A stretch of DNA of 64,000 nt from Orobanche coerulescens (lineage: Eukaryota > Streptophyta > Magnoliopsida > Lamiales > Orobanchaceae), in the NCBI GenBank assembly GCA_033398695.1, contig CM065802.1, positions 146,554,096-146,618,095 on the forward strand, in the 5' to 3' direction. Shown here in pieces: positions 1-11,044 of the stretch (within the stretch, counting starts at the first letter, position 1; every line of letters begins with the position of its first letter). Position numbers and translations under genes: made by a program. Below the pieces are notes generated by a model, which did not search any database, was not told the origin of the DNA, and saw nothing but the letters and a program-made list of their open reading frames with translations.

Positions 1-220
1 ATCATGCGGTGGGCACCTTCTGGCCGAGTGACCTTGGCGGTGAAATACGACGTGAAGTCATTTGCCAGCTTCTCAAAACAGTTGATCGAGCGTGGTGGCA
101 ATGAGATGTACCACCTATGGGAAGATCGCCCAATGTTAATGGAAACATTCGGCACTTCGTCGCGTCCGATGCTCCACATCCGGTCATGTAGATCCGGTAC
201 TTGCTCAAGTGGGTCTCAGG
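1..220 (-). pseudogene. Gypsy element F, gag fragment (distal to copia insertion)
   Basis: This is the minus-strand continuation of the gag gene of gypsy element F, whose upstream part lies at 4627-5414 on the other side of the copia insertion. Read on the minus strand it shows the Retrotrans_gag pattern: HLSKYRIYMTGCGASDATKC, then FPLTL. After a frame change near 115-120 it continues as WYISLPPRSINCFEKLANDF and TSYFTAKVTRPEGAH. In related gag proteins these two blocks are contiguous in one frame, so the frame change is a mutation. The product would be the capsid protein of the element's virus-like particle. The gene runs out of the window at base 1, and no pol sequence of F is seen. The family assignment rests on motif spacing and is fairly secure; the exact gypsy lineage is not. 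Confidence 0.75.
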
Positions 221-1418
221 TGTTGGAATGAAATCGGATATTTGCGTTGTTTTGTGCGGAAGCATAAATAAATTGCAGAAAATAAATCACATAAGGATTT
301 ATAGAGGTTCGGCTATTAACGAAGCCTACGTCCTCTCTCGATATATCTTTTTCTTTAGGATTAAGATCAAATCCTCTACGCCTCTCTTCAATCGGTCGAG
401 GGATTACCGTTACAAGCTCGTCTTCTATCGGTCCGAGTAAAACTGTTTTTTCTTTTCTATTGGATAAGGAATCAACCACTCTAGCTTTCTATAGGTACTA
501 GATAAACCTCACTTAGATATCGATTGTGATTCTAACAATGCCGGATACTTGATCCTAATAACACCGAATCCAATCGTATCTTTTCTTTTACCTCTCGTGT
601 ATAATGTTGAATGTATAAACACTCAAACTAACAATATAAGCTCAATATTACAACAACAATGTAAGTATATGAATATAAGATCAATGTCTTGAATGCTTGG
701 AGTTGTTGTATGGAATAATACCAACTCCTTGGTACTTATAACCTTCTTCCTCCTTACTAGCCGTTGCTGCCAGTTGACTAGCTAGCGTGCGCTAGCTCTT
801 CCTTCTTAGCGTGCGCTATCGCACATTTTTGCTTTAGCGTACGTAATGTCTTTCATGTAGCGTACGTTAATCATTTTATGTTTCAGTCCAGTGGCTACTG
901 TCCTTGACAGTTAGCGTGCGCTACCACTTCCTTTGTAGCGTGCGCTAATCCAATATATCCGTTGCATGACTTGTCAAAGTATCCGTTTGATATGCTGACT
1001 TTGACCTGCTTTTCCCAACGTTCTGATTGACTAGAATTCAAATTGATATTTAGCGTGCGCTAAATATCATTCCTTGCGTGCGCTAGTACTGACTTCATTG
1101 TATACGTCATTCTGTGTTTGAATATCTTCACAACGGTAACAAGGCTCGATAGCGTGCGTTAATGTACAAGTGTGGCATGCGCTATCTCGTCAGATGACTT
1201 CCCTTCAGGTAACTTCAAACTTGGCTGATATGCAGATTACTCCACGTTAGCGTGCGCTAACATATATGTCTTAGCGTGCGCTAGACATGCATTTTGCTCA
1301 GCTTTTTGTGTCTTCGTCAGCTTCGTTGTTTTGCTTCGCCTCGATATTGTTTTGTTTGTTTAGTAACTTTAATCATCAAAACACAAATTAAATAATGTGT
1401 GGAATAAAATATTCAACA
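221..1418 (-). repeat. Copia 3' LTR
   Basis: On the minus strand it starts TGTTGAATATTTTATTCC and ends in CATTCCAACA. It pairs with the 5' LTR at 3429-4626; both are 1198 bp, with a modest number of substitutions scattered along them by eye. U3 (high coordinates) contains the palindrome cluster at 781-1284. The TATA region is at about 731-742 (TTATAAGTACC on the minus strand; the other LTR has the better CTATAAATACC). Confidence 0.93.
781..1284. promoter_or_regulatory. Palindrome cluster in copia U3 (3' LTR)
   Basis: About a dozen copies of a CpG-rich palindromic motif lie upstream of the TATA box. On the plus strand they read TAGCGTGCGCTA or TTAGCGTGCGCTAA, with variants TAGCGTACGTAA and TAGCGTACGTTA. 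They are separated by unrelated 15-60-bp spacers. W-box-like TTGACY sequences occur at 774, 1001 and 1027. The matching cluster in the 5' LTR is at 3988-4492. The function is inferred only from position. Confidence 0.7.
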
Positions 1419-1432
1419 ATCTCCCCCTTTTT
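1419..1432 (-). other. Copia polypurine tract
   Basis: On the minus strand this reads AAAAAGGGGGAGAT directly before the 3' LTR start TGTTG. That is the expected plus-strand primer position. Confidence 0.88.
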
Positions 1433-1829
1433 GATGATTACAAAACAATCCTTGAATTGGATAAAATCTGTAAAAGTAAAATATATGTATATGTATACGA
1501 ATCAAAGTTTTCGGCTTTGATCGTTTCGTTAGTTTCTCCAATCCTTTTCTTTTTCTTCTTTTTCAACTTTTTCGTTTTTTCAATTATTCAACTCCTTCGT
1601 TTTAACTCCCCCTTTTTGTGTGCTTTCTTGTTCTTTTCGACTTCTTCGATTTTTCTCATTTTTATCAATTCATCTCTTTCTCCCCCTTTTCGTCTTCATC
1701 AAAAAGTAAAAATATAGAGGATACCAAATGAAATATAAATATGCATGATACTAATTTATGCATTAATAAGGGAATAAACTCCCCCTGAAAGTATTATCTC
1801 CCTCTTTTTAAAATCTCAATTGTTAAAAA
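1433..1829. other. Copia internal spacer, non-coding
   Basis: This stretch between the end of gag and the polypurine tract is T-rich on the plus strand, with several CTCCCCCTTTT runs, i.e. repeated polypurine-like tracts on the element's sense strand. No coding sequence of pol can be seen. Confidence 0.6.
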
Positions 1830-3368
1830 TTAATTTTTGGGGACCCAACCGATAGTTGGTTTTTGGTTTGAGACGTGAACGATATTTGAAATGTTTGTTC
1901 CTTTAGGAACCCAAATCTTTTTAATTTTTATCGTTCGTCTTGGGCTTTTAAAATTTGAAATGTGAAGCCTGATTTGCAAACATTTTTCACAATGGAGTAT
2001 ATTAAAATTTAAGGATTCGTTTTTAAAACGTAGTTTGAATCCCAACCCCTCTTTATTTAGAGTATATTTTTGAACACATAACATTTGTTCAAATTTATCG
2101 TTGCCGCACGAGAATTTCTTTGTCAAAATTTTTAGTTCATCTTGAACTTTTAAAAGATCATTTTTTAAAATATTCTCATTTTCAATGCATTTCGAATGAT
2201 CGATTTCAACAAATTTCCCTTTTTCAAGTATTTTGGAATTTTCAATTTCCAAAGTTTTATATTTAGACTTGAGGGATTTAATTTCATTTAAAGCATTTTG
2301 ATAGTCCGTATGTAATAACTCGAATGCTTCAAAGAGTTCGTCGTAGGAGTTACTTACTTGGCTTTCGACGTCGCTATCGTCGAATGAACTCCGGGCCATT
2401 AGCGCGAGATTATTTTGGTCAAGAAAATCTTCATCGGGATCTTCGTCGCTCCATGTTGCGATTAAAACCTCCTTTTGCTTTACTTGACAGTTCTTAGCAA
2501 AGTGGCCTGGTTTACCACATAATCGACAGGTGTTGTCGAATTTCTTAGATTCACCCGTTTGAATGTCCTTCTTTCTCTGGTTTAATAAGTGTTTGAACTT
2601 ATTAATATTTTTGGCATAATATGCCATTTCTTCATCACTTTCGTCCACCGGGATTTCTTCTTTCTTTTTCGACATTTTAGCTTTGAAGGCTATCGATCTT
2701 TCCTTCGGTTTTGGTTTGGCATTCCGAGATTTTAGAACGATCTCGTAGTTGATAAGAGAACCGACAAGAGCACTAAAATCAAGATTGTTTAAATCTTTAG
2801 ATTCCATAATTGCCGTAACCGTGCCGTCCCATTCTGGAGGTAGTGATCGGAGAATTTTCTTTACTTTCTCACTACTCGAAAGAGGTTTTCTGAAACATGC
2901 TAATCCATTGGTGATGACCAAAAATCGATCGAGCATTATCGAGATGGATTCGTCGTCCTTCATTTGGAATAATTCATAATAGTGAAGGAGCATGTTTATC
3001 TTCGTCTCTTTGACTTGAGACGTACCTTCATGTGTTACCTCAAGCATTTTTCAAATTTCTTTAGCACTATCACACGATGATATCCGGTTGTGTTCTTACG
3101 GATTTAAGGCACAATAAAGAAGTTGAGTTGCCTTACAATTGAAATGGTCATTTTTCCAATCGGAGTCATCATATTCTTCAAAAGTTTTAAGCGTACCGTT
3201 GGAATTCGTTGGAATTTTTGGACCAAGACAAATCACCTTCCAAAGTTCGATGTCGTAAGCTCGAATGAATATTGACATCTTCTTCTTCCATGTCATGAAG
3301 TTCGCGCCATCAAAAAATGGTGGTCGGTTGAGAGCAAGGCCTTTGATTGGAGAGATTTGAAATGCCAT
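1830..3368 (-). pseudogene. gag: Copia gag polyprotein, two nonsense mutations
   Basis: This is a single minus-strand frame of about 513 codons from ATG at 3368 (MAFQISPIKGLALNRPPFFD) to a stop at 1830. The N-terminal part has the copia gag pattern (NRPPFFDGANFMTWKKKM), followed by the UBN2-type region (KETKINMLLHYYELFQM, LPPEWDGTVTAIMESKDL). A CCHC zinc knuckle (CRLCGKPGHFAKNC) comes after that, then an acidic and coiled-coil-like C-terminal half ending KIWVPKG. Two in-frame stops interrupt it between 3048 and 3095: TAA after CALNP and TGA before KMLEVTHEG. Relatives read through at both points. Gag would form the RNA-packaging particle. With these stops only fragments of 90 and 405 residues are open. 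No protease follows, so this copy cannot mature its own gag. Confidence 0.87.
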
Positions 3369-3414
3369 TTTGGATCTTTTTCTCCTCGGATGTTTAGCCG
3401 CGTATTGGAGTACC

Positions 3415-3426
3415 GCTCCGATACCA
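3415..3426 (-). other. Copia primer binding site (tRNA-iMet)
   Basis: On the minus strand this reads TGGTATCGGAGC, two bases after the 5' LTR. It matches the usual plant initiator-Met tRNA site TGGTATCAGAGC at 11 of 12 positions. Confidence 0.88.
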
Positions 3427-3428
3427 AT

Positions 3429-4626
3429 TGTTGGAATGAAATTGGATATTTGCGTCGTTTTGTTCAGAAGCGTAAATTAATTGCGGAAAATAAATCACAC
3501 AAGGATTTATAGAGGTTCGGCTATTAACGAAGCCTACGTCCTCTCTCGATGTATCTTTTTCTTTAGGATTAAGATCAATACCTCTACGCCTCTCTTCAAT
3601 CGGTCGAGGGATTACCATTACAAGCTCGTCTTCTATCGGTCCGAGTAAAACCGTTTGTCCTTTTCTATTGGATAAGGAATCAACCACTCTAGCTTTCTAT
3701 GGGTACTAGATAAACCGCACTTAGATATCGATTGTGATTCTAACAATGTCGGATACTTGATCCTAATAACACCGAATCTAATCGTATCTTTTCTTTTACC
3801 TCTCGTGTATAATGTTGAATGTATAAACACTCAAACTAACAATATAAGCTCAATATTACAACAACAATGTAAGTATATGAATATAAGATCAATGTCTTGA
3901 ATGCTTGGAGTTGTTGTATGGAATAATACCAACTCCTTGGTATTTATAGCCTTCTTTCTCCTTACTAGACGTTGCTGCCAGTTGACTAGCTAGCATGCGC
4001 TAGCTCTTCCTTCTTAGTGTGCGCTATCGCACATTTTTACTTTAGCGTACGTAGTGTCTTTCATGTAGCGTACGTTATTCATTTTATGTTTCAGTCCAGT
4101 GGCTACTGTCCTTGACAGTTAGCGTGCGCTACCACTTCCTTTGTAGCGTGCGCTAATCCAATATATCCGTTGCATGACTTGTCAAAGTATCCGTTTGATA
4201 TGCTGACTTTGACATGCTTTTCCCAATGTTCTGATTGACTAGAATTCAAACTGATATTTAGCGTGCGCTAAATATCATTCCTTGCATGCGCTAGTACTGA
4301 CTTCAATGTATACGTCATTCTGTGTTTGAATATCTTCACAACGGTAACAAGGCTCGATAGCGTGCGTTAATGTACAAGTGTAGCGTGCGCTATCTCGTCA
4401 GATGACTTCCCTTCAGGTAACTTCGAACTTGGCTGATATGCAGATTACTCCACATTAGCGTGCGCTAACATATATGTCTTAGTTTGCGCTAGACATTCAT
4501 TTTGCTTAGCTTTTTACGTCTTCGTATGCTTCGTGGTTTTGCTTCGCCTCGATGTCGTTTTGTTTGTTTAGCAACTTTAATCATCAAAACACAAATTAAA
4601 TAATATGTGGAATAAATACTCCAACA
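3429..4626 (-). repeat. Copia 5' LTR
   Basis: This is the partner of 221-1418. On the minus strand the U3 palindrome cluster (3988-4492) comes first, then the TATA box GCTATAAATACC at about 3941-3952. TSD TCAGG follows at 4627-4631. Confidence 0.93.
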
Positions 4627-5414
4627 TCAGGGTCCGACCTCCCCTCATACAGAGGTGTTTGAGGAGGAGCGATCTTCGGTTGCACGGGGGCAAGCTCGAT
4701 CTGGACCGCGAGCGGATCACTTTGTTCGGCGATTGATCTCTTGGCGCCTGCCCCAGTTTCTATCAGCGCTTTCATTTCGTCGAGCTGGCGCTGCATTGCG
4801 GCCATCGCCGTAGCCTGTATGCTCGCGGTATGGCTCTCGGAGCGGGAGCCGAGGTGATCATGTACCGATCTCCTGGCCCCGTGGTAGGCGACGAGGTCTC
4901 TGCCGCCAAGCTCAATTCTTTAGCGAGTGGGAGCCTGATGGCCAGCCTGTCTTCTGGGAGTTGGGTACGCCGAACTCCTGGTGACGGATTCGAACTCTGA
5001 CGTCTCACGGCTGGGGACTGAATGCCCAGGTCGCCATGAGGGATCACTCCCTAGGCGTATGAAGACGGAATTGTCCCGCATTGCGAGCGCTTTTTCGTGA
5101 GGCCCGGGGCTTTCTGACGATTTCTCGACATATAACCCCTTGAGCTTTCGCTTGCCCGCACGGCGGATGGCTGCTGGAGTAATAGTGGGCCTGTCGCATG
5201 CTCTCCGTCGCTCCCTTAGGATGGCCATGGCCTCCTCAATCTGTTCCGTGGTTTGGAATTGATCGAGTGAGAGGCTGGGGCTGTTCCTCGAGGGCAGGAG
5301 TGAGAGTCTAGCGTCGTCGCAGTTGCTTTCCGCCGCAGGTTAGGACTCGGCCTGGGCCAGAATTAGGCGTCCGGCGGACCGTAGGGTTGCTCTCTTCGAG
5401 GTAGTGGCAGACGA
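4627..5414 (-). pseudogene. gag: Gypsy element F, gag fragment (proximal part)
   Basis: This is the start of the F gag gene on the minus strand. An ATG at 5412-5414 opens MSSATTSKRATLRSAGRL about 110 bp downstream of the primer binding site. A stop (TAA) follows after roughly 25 codons. The same frame then runs EQIEEAMAILRERRRACDRP into a basic region to about 4920. Frame changes near 4920-5047 lead to MAAMQRQLDEMKALIE (a short amphipathic or coiled-coil segment) and on to PPQTPLYEGRSDPD. There the copia insertion at 4626 splits the protein; the next residues are at 1-220. The YEGRSDPD...HLSKYR junction matches the start of the Retrotrans_gag domain. The gene is inactivated by a nonsense codon, at least one frameshift and the insertion. 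The sequence is clearly GC-richer than its surroundings. Confidence 0.72.
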
Positions 5415-5522
5415 CATTATCTTGAAGGTTTTTCTTTGAAGAACAGTGAGTGTTTCTTCAAGTATATGTTCCGGAGAACAGTGAGTGTTCTTCGAAACGG
5501 TCGGAGAGAAAATAAAGGTTTA

Positions 5523-5541
5523 CCCCTTCTCCTAGCACCAA
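5523..5541 (-). other. Element F primer binding site
   Basis: On the minus strand this reads TTGGTGCTAGGAGAAGGGG, a few bases after the LTR end GGGTAACA. The TTGGYGCTAGGAGAAG form is typical of Tat/Athila-side gypsy elements rather than the iMet site used by the other elements here. The exact tRNA was not determined. Confidence 0.65.
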
Positions 5542-5545
5542 TTGT

Positions 5546-6391
5546 TGTTACCCAAAATATTATACGTAATGATTTGCTGATATGGCTACGAGTGAGTGAC
5601 AAACAAAATGCGAGAGCACGTACGAAAGAATGTAAATAACACAAGATTTGTCGGGGTTGTTAGTCCCGGGCTTGAATGCTCTCGCGAGATATTATTAATA
5701 CGAATACTGCTTTGGAGTATAAGTATTAATGTTAGAGTACAATTACAATGAGTGTAATGTCCCTAGTTTTCTAACCCTCGAGTGCTGATGATTGCCGGAA
5801 GAACCAGAGTTCAAAGCTCTATGAGTCCTTGTTACAAAGATGAAGTGTTCTCTGTATTGTTTACTGTGGGTAATCGCGTTCACCTTTTAACGTCCCTTTT
5901 TCAAATACTGGAGGTCTCCTATTAATAGGAAAGGAGGTTGTTGGGATGTCCCGGTCCTACATCGGCGATCGCCATTCCTGTATTAAATTAAGCGGACAAT
6001 CGTCCCAGCACGTGGGACTGTTTCTTTAAAGTCCGCAGCCACTGCTGGCAGCCAGATGCGCGAACCAATGAGGAGGCGACATGTGCCTCATGTCGCAGTC
6101 TTGGGAGGTCCCACCTAGCACCTTTCGGCGGGTCTGTCGGTAGGTGAGGCCGTCCTTGTCATTGACAACTGTTGACGGGCTGGAGTCAAGCCTGTTCTTG
6201 CGGCGCCTTTTGCGGATCTGCACGTGGGCCTTCCTCTCGAGGTTCGGTCTTCGCAGACTTTGACGGATGTTGGTTTTACACGTGGCATAAGATGACCGTC
6301 CTCGATCGGGTACTAGAGGCGATTGCCAGGTGCCAAGAAACAGTCGCCCGGCCATTATGACGATCGCCTTTGAGGTGTATAAATCGCCACA
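5546..6391 (-). repeat. Element F 5' LTR
   Basis: About 846 bp. On the minus strand it begins TGTGGCGATTTATACACC (with a possible TATA-like TTTATA) and ends ATTTTGGGTAACA next to the primer binding site. Its right end abuts D-family LTR sequence that resumes near 6397, so F is inserted in a D copy. The partner LTR and TSD lie outside the window. It lacks the palindrome clusters seen in the neighbouring elements. The start could be off by 1-2 bp. Confidence 0.7.
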
Positions 6392-9077
6392 CAACACGAT
6401 ATAACCAATCAATCAAACTTAATGACTCAACGATTCCTCGATCGTATACAAAATCAAATAGTATAACTCAAACTATTACGAACTCATATCCATAATACGA
6501 ACCGGAATCCGATAATTCATAATCAATATAACCGATCAACAAACCCCACGATTTTACAGTATCTCGATTAGACACAAATCCGAACAATCCAACTCAAACA
6601 ATTACGAATTCACAACCACAATACGATTACGGTATGAATGTAAAGAAAATCATATTCGACGATCAATCATAATCTTTCCGGATTCAAAATTAATATCATG
6701 ATTCGTATTTCATCAAGAACATACGAATTTTACCACTATAATCAACGAACATTCGATCTTCATATCTAAAAATACCAATAATTCAACATACGATTGTCTT
6801 GCTATGTTAAATTCATCAAGAAGTCCCTCAAGAACACCAAGTGATTCGAAATCATGTTCATATCCATTAAAACAACATAATTCGATATTCTTTAACATGT
6901 AGATAATCATCCAATTCGTAATCCAAGTCATGTATCATCGTATTCTTCAATATACACTTCACATAACCTCAAGAACCGTAACAACAACACCCTAATCATC
7001 ATCATACGAAGCAAATACGGATAACAATACCAAAAATCCAAAATCAAGGTGTATAGTTCAACAACATACCTCAAGAACATGAACAACACCATCCAACACC
7101 TCAAGCATCATTGATATCTTCATATCCAAGCCTCAAATCCATGTTTCCAAGCTTGTAATCAAGTTGGAAGAGTTTTATTCTCACTAACACACTCAGAAGG
7201 ACAAAGTTTAGAGGAGGAAAGGTTTTTCTCTCGTGAAGAAATGAGAAGAACGAACCTTATTTTATAAACTGCACATCCATTACGTACGTTATCCATCAGC
7301 ATTAACGTACGTAATGCTACCTAACGTACGCCTAAGTGTCCTTCATAGCGTACGTAATATCAGTCCAGAGCTTACTGACTTGTTTCGTTCACTCTCCTAC
7401 GTACGTAATATTTCCTCCATAGCGTACGTAATACGTACGTTGACTTGCTACAGTAAATCTTCATTTAACGTACGCAATGTACTCCCCATAGTGTACGTTA
7501 ACCAAGGGTTGACTCGACCAAGCACGTTCTTCGCCAAAAGCTGCCGACCACGGGTCCACCTGTCGGCCATAACCTGAGCTGTCCGATTCCTCTCAATAGG
7601 TAAACCTCTCTGATATTCTGCGTTGACCAAACTCTATACATAGCGTACGTAACAATTAGCATCTTAACGTACGTTAACTGTACTCCTTAACGTACGTAAT
7701 CCTTGTGCCTTAGCGTACGCTAAGTATACATCGTAGCGTGCGCTAATGTTGCTGTACTTAGCCATTTTAAGCTTATTCTTATCCAACGTCTCAACATACT
7801 ATATACGAACATACGGCATATTGAATACGTATACTCCTTCCAACAATATTCTCATATGTTACGCTCGACACACAATATCTTCAAATACAACTGTCAACCG
7901 AATACAGTAATTATACCAATACAGATGTCTCAGTCATTCAATTGTTTTATCCATACTGTACAGATTCCACATTGTACAATATAACTCGGATAAAATAATA
8001 TTAAACAACAGTAGTAGAAATTCCGGATATTTCATACTACACCATTTAAAATAAGTTTCGTCCTCAAAACTTGCAATCCGTCATAGAAAACAAATAAACC
8101 ATTCAACCAAAATATTCCGAAACCATCACAACAACGATCAATCATCATCATTAACGAATAATCAATACAGTACACTTACAAATGCGCAAAGTCGATGATC
8201 TCCTGAGATACTAGCAAGTGACTTCACTATAAAGCCTCAATATGCTTACAATCACAATTCCATGAGTCTTAACAAAATATATCATCTTCGGATGAAATAA
8301 TCTATCCGTGTCAAATCCTGTCTGTCTAATCGCACAATCAAGTCCCAATTCTGATACAATCAATAATGCACGATACATCTGTGAAACAACTGCTCAACAC
8401 AATGGCAATAAATCCCAAAACATCAACACAACATCTGAACGCTTAGATGATCACCAACAATGATCAACCAATAAATTAACCGAGAATATCATCGACATGA
8501 TAAACTATAATATAACCAACGAACGATCAACTATAATAAAAAATACTCTCACACGGTAAACACCAACACGATCAATACAGAACCATAGAAACCGATATAC
8601 GAACGAATAAAGTTCTCAAAACGACACGCCAATCACATACAGTGGATTTCAAAGAACACACCCCTCGGCATACGAACAACCAATCACAACCCGTCGAACA
8701 TATCTAATCATACATGGACTGGGAATGACCAATCATTACCCAAAACAACCATCCTGGGGTCACCATCCCCAAATTCACACTTACAAAGGAATCGTTCAAA
8801 AATGACTATGGTAAAATCGCGCTACTACAATACCAATGGAATCACATAACACATATGTCCCGGTTTCACAAAATCCAAAGTTCTAAAATTACATCTGTAC
8901 ATGAATCTACAACACGCAGTATATTTCTATTATCCGATCAATCAACCGATCATCCTTGGATAACCAAACTACCATACTGAAGTTCGAATCTCTTTTCCTC
9001 ATACCATACTGATGTCTTATCCAGTTCGTGAGTCACACTCATAACTTCACCATGATATGCACTATGCACTAAATGCA
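6392..9077 (-). mobile_element. Element D, copy D1 (partial: 3' LTR and internal)
   Basis: This is homologous along its length to 22660-23070 plus 33778-36214 (copy D2). On the minus strand the LTR starts at about 8034 (TGAAATATCCGGAATTTC, where D2 has the canonical TGTAATATCCG) and runs down to 6392, where F is inserted. The TATA box is at about 7258-7270 (GTTTATAAAATAAGG on the minus strand). Internal sequence at 8035-9077 begins with the PPT-proximal block TTTGAGGACGAAACTTATTTTAAA and then shows no convincing reading frame. The retained similarity to D2 is non-coding. D therefore looks like a large non-autonomous derivative related to the gypsy elements around it. Confidence 0.75.
7279..7746. 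promoter_or_regulatory. Palindrome cluster in D1 U3
   Basis: About thirteen palindromes of the TTACGTACGTAA, TAACGTACGTTA and TAGCGTACGCTA types lie between the LTR start and the TATA box. W-boxes are at 7440, 7509 and 7623. The shared block GTCCAGAGCTTACTGAC is at about 7361. Promoter role is inferred from position. Confidence 0.68.
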
Positions 9078-9301
9078 ACAAGAGAATTAATAGAGTTTTA
9101 ATAGGGCTGAACGTGTGATTGGAGGATTAGGAAAGTTTTGAATTAGTAATAAACTTATATTTAGGCATATTACTTAGGTTAACTTAATTAATACATTAAC
9201 ATAACATAACATATAGTTTTAGGTTTAATTTAAATGATTACAAAGCTTAGGGTAATTTCTGAAATTAGACGAAAATTTTTATCCGAATTTTAGGGTTTTA
9301 C
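9078..9301 (-). repeat. LTR fragment, gypsy-like start
   Basis: AT-rich 224 bp. Read from 9301 on the minus strand it begins TGTAAAACCCTAAAATTCGG, the usual opening of a gypsy LTR. It has no PPT upstream and is cut off at 9078, where D1 internal sequence begins. It interrupts LTR G. It is absent at the equivalent place in D2. Confidence 0.45.
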
Positions 9302-11044
9302 AGGCTAAATGCCAAAACTCGATTTAGGGAATTGATTTTACGAAATAAAACTTAGTTTGCAAAATACCGAAAGTCATTTTGAAAGAACTTACGCAGCGGA
9401 TAAAATACAGTTCGAAAATACATTTACAAATATAAACAATCAAATCCACAATTTCCCAACATATGCCATAGCCAGTATCATCCGGGATCCTCGTCTCTTC
9501 ATGACCGCTCTATCAAATCTTCAATCCCTGAAAAAAAATAAGTCCCACAACGGGGTCAGCCATGATGTCCGACAAATAACCACAAATACATAACCATAAA
9601 TAATCATATGTCATGCATCGTGAGAATGATAACCACAAGCTATAACCTTACCACTCCCGGTTAATCCAACGATTCTCGTCAAAATCCCAATATCACAACA
9701 ATATTGTATAATACCTCAATATCGAATACTTCCCCGTACACAATCCTCTATATACGATTACCACAAAAACATACCTCTATTCGGCTTCCCCCCGAATTTA
9801 CCATAAAAAATACCTCGGTTCAGATTCCTTCCAAACGCACCTCATCGACCAAGAATATCCAAATATCATCAACAACATCTACTGTATACTACAATCCTCA
9901 CAAGATTCCATTTATACATTCGTCAATATGCAATACAACACAGAATACTTAAGAAATGTAAATATAATTACTTATCGATATTACAACCGAACAAGTAAAC
10001 ACTTGCCTTGATTAACACGGTGCGAAGAAATCGACGAAAGAAAAGAGTCCCGATCCAAACTCCTTCAAAAGTTCATTCCTAAATCATAACGATATAAATT
10101 TAATCACAATCCTACAAAAACGTATAGAACTTCCCAAGTTCTACCCATTGAAGCGATTTATCGGACACTTTGAGGACACAGTCCAATTTAATCGATTAAT
10201 GGAGGAATTCTCGAATTTGCTCCACAAAACTTCAAAAATAATGAATGATTCCGAGAATACAACAAAATTCTATCAACAATTTGAGTTAAAACAAATGAAA
10301 TCGGCCAAAACATCATGAAACCCCCAAAATCCCCAAAACCAAGGGTTCAAGTGTTCTTACCTTCGATCCGGACGAAACGGGGCGAAAGATGATGTTAGAC
10401 ATGAATCAAACTTCCAAAAAATGATGTTCTATGATGCTCCCGTTCAAAACCCTCGATTTCTGTCAAAGGATCGCGAAAAATGAAGAAAAATGTGGAAATG
10501 GCCGAGTGACCCGGTGCCGAGCCCTTAAATAGCCGATTCCTGCCTGACACTCACAACCATAACCAGCCATGGCTTACGGCCGTAACCGGCCATCTCAAAC
10601 CTTCTGCCCAATTTTAGCCGACATCCTTACGACCGTTATCGGCATCGCCTTAACGTACGTAATCGACCTTACGACAATACCCGACCACAACCTTATGACC
10701 GTTATCGGCCAGTCCTTACGAGTTACTGTCGGCCGTGACCGGCCATCCCATCGAGTCACTGCCGACCGTAACCGGCCATCCCAGCAAGTCAATACCGGAA
10801 CATGTGCGGCACTAGCAGGTCCTGTACCTCGGCCAGCTGCCTTATCCGAAATTTCCATCTCCGTTCGGTCGTAACTTTAACGTATCAGTCCTCAATTATA
10901 AATGTCAAGTAATCACGTCAATTGTACGAATACAACTGTCTCAGTCCTCAAATTCTTTTATCCACACTGTATAGACACCATGTTACCCACTATATATCAG
11001 ATAAAATAATGCGAAAAATTTATACTGAAACTCCGGATATTATA
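9302..11044 (-). repeat. LTR G (minus), gypsy-type, 3' end missing
   Basis: On the minus strand the LTR starts near 11044 (TATAATATCCGGAGTTTC, a mutated TGTAATATCCGG). It has a degenerate palindrome cluster at 10566-10800, a TATA-like CTATTTAAGG at 10522-10533, then a long R/U5. The latter has segments similar to D2 (the CACAACGGGGTCAGCCAT block near 9549 against CACGATGGGGTCAGCCAT near 21182, and the AGTAAACACTTGCC block near 9995). Its region 9302-9430 is the reverse complement of 51510-51640 inside element B. The right end abuts Helitron coding sequence. Confidence 0.6.
10566..10800. promoter_or_regulatory. TTACGGCCGTAA-class palindromes in LTR G
   Basis: It has CTTACGGCCGTAACCGGCC and several degenerate copies (TTACGACCGTTATCGG, GACCGTAACCGGCC), plus one TAACGTACGTAA of the other class. 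The cluster lies upstream of the TATA-like box. It is the same class as in element A but more eroded. Confidence 0.55.

Larger units (their letters stand above)
221..4626 (-). mobile_element. Ty1/copia LTR retrotransposon, complete ends, gag only
   Basis: This is a 4.4-kb element with two 1198-bp direct LTRs (221-1418 and 3429-4626). It has a perfect 5-bp target duplication TCAGG at 216-220 and 4627-4631. On the minus strand the order is 5' LTR (3429-4626), primer binding site, gag, polypurine tract, 3' LTR (221-1418). LTRs start TGTTG and end CAACA. The internal region is only about 2.0 kb and stops after gag at a KIWVPKG-type tail; protease, integrase and RT are absent. The element is therefore non-autonomous as it stands, either by internal deletion or by design. 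It is inserted in the gag gene of gypsy element F. Gag homology (zinc knuckle, retrovirus-type gag of plant copia elements) supports the superfamily call. Confidence 0.93.

Noticed and set aside
1397..1717. 106-codon plus-strand ORF rich in Phe and Ser
   Set aside because: It is antisense to the copia PPT and spacer and is composed of CTCCCCCTTTT-derived low-complexity codons.
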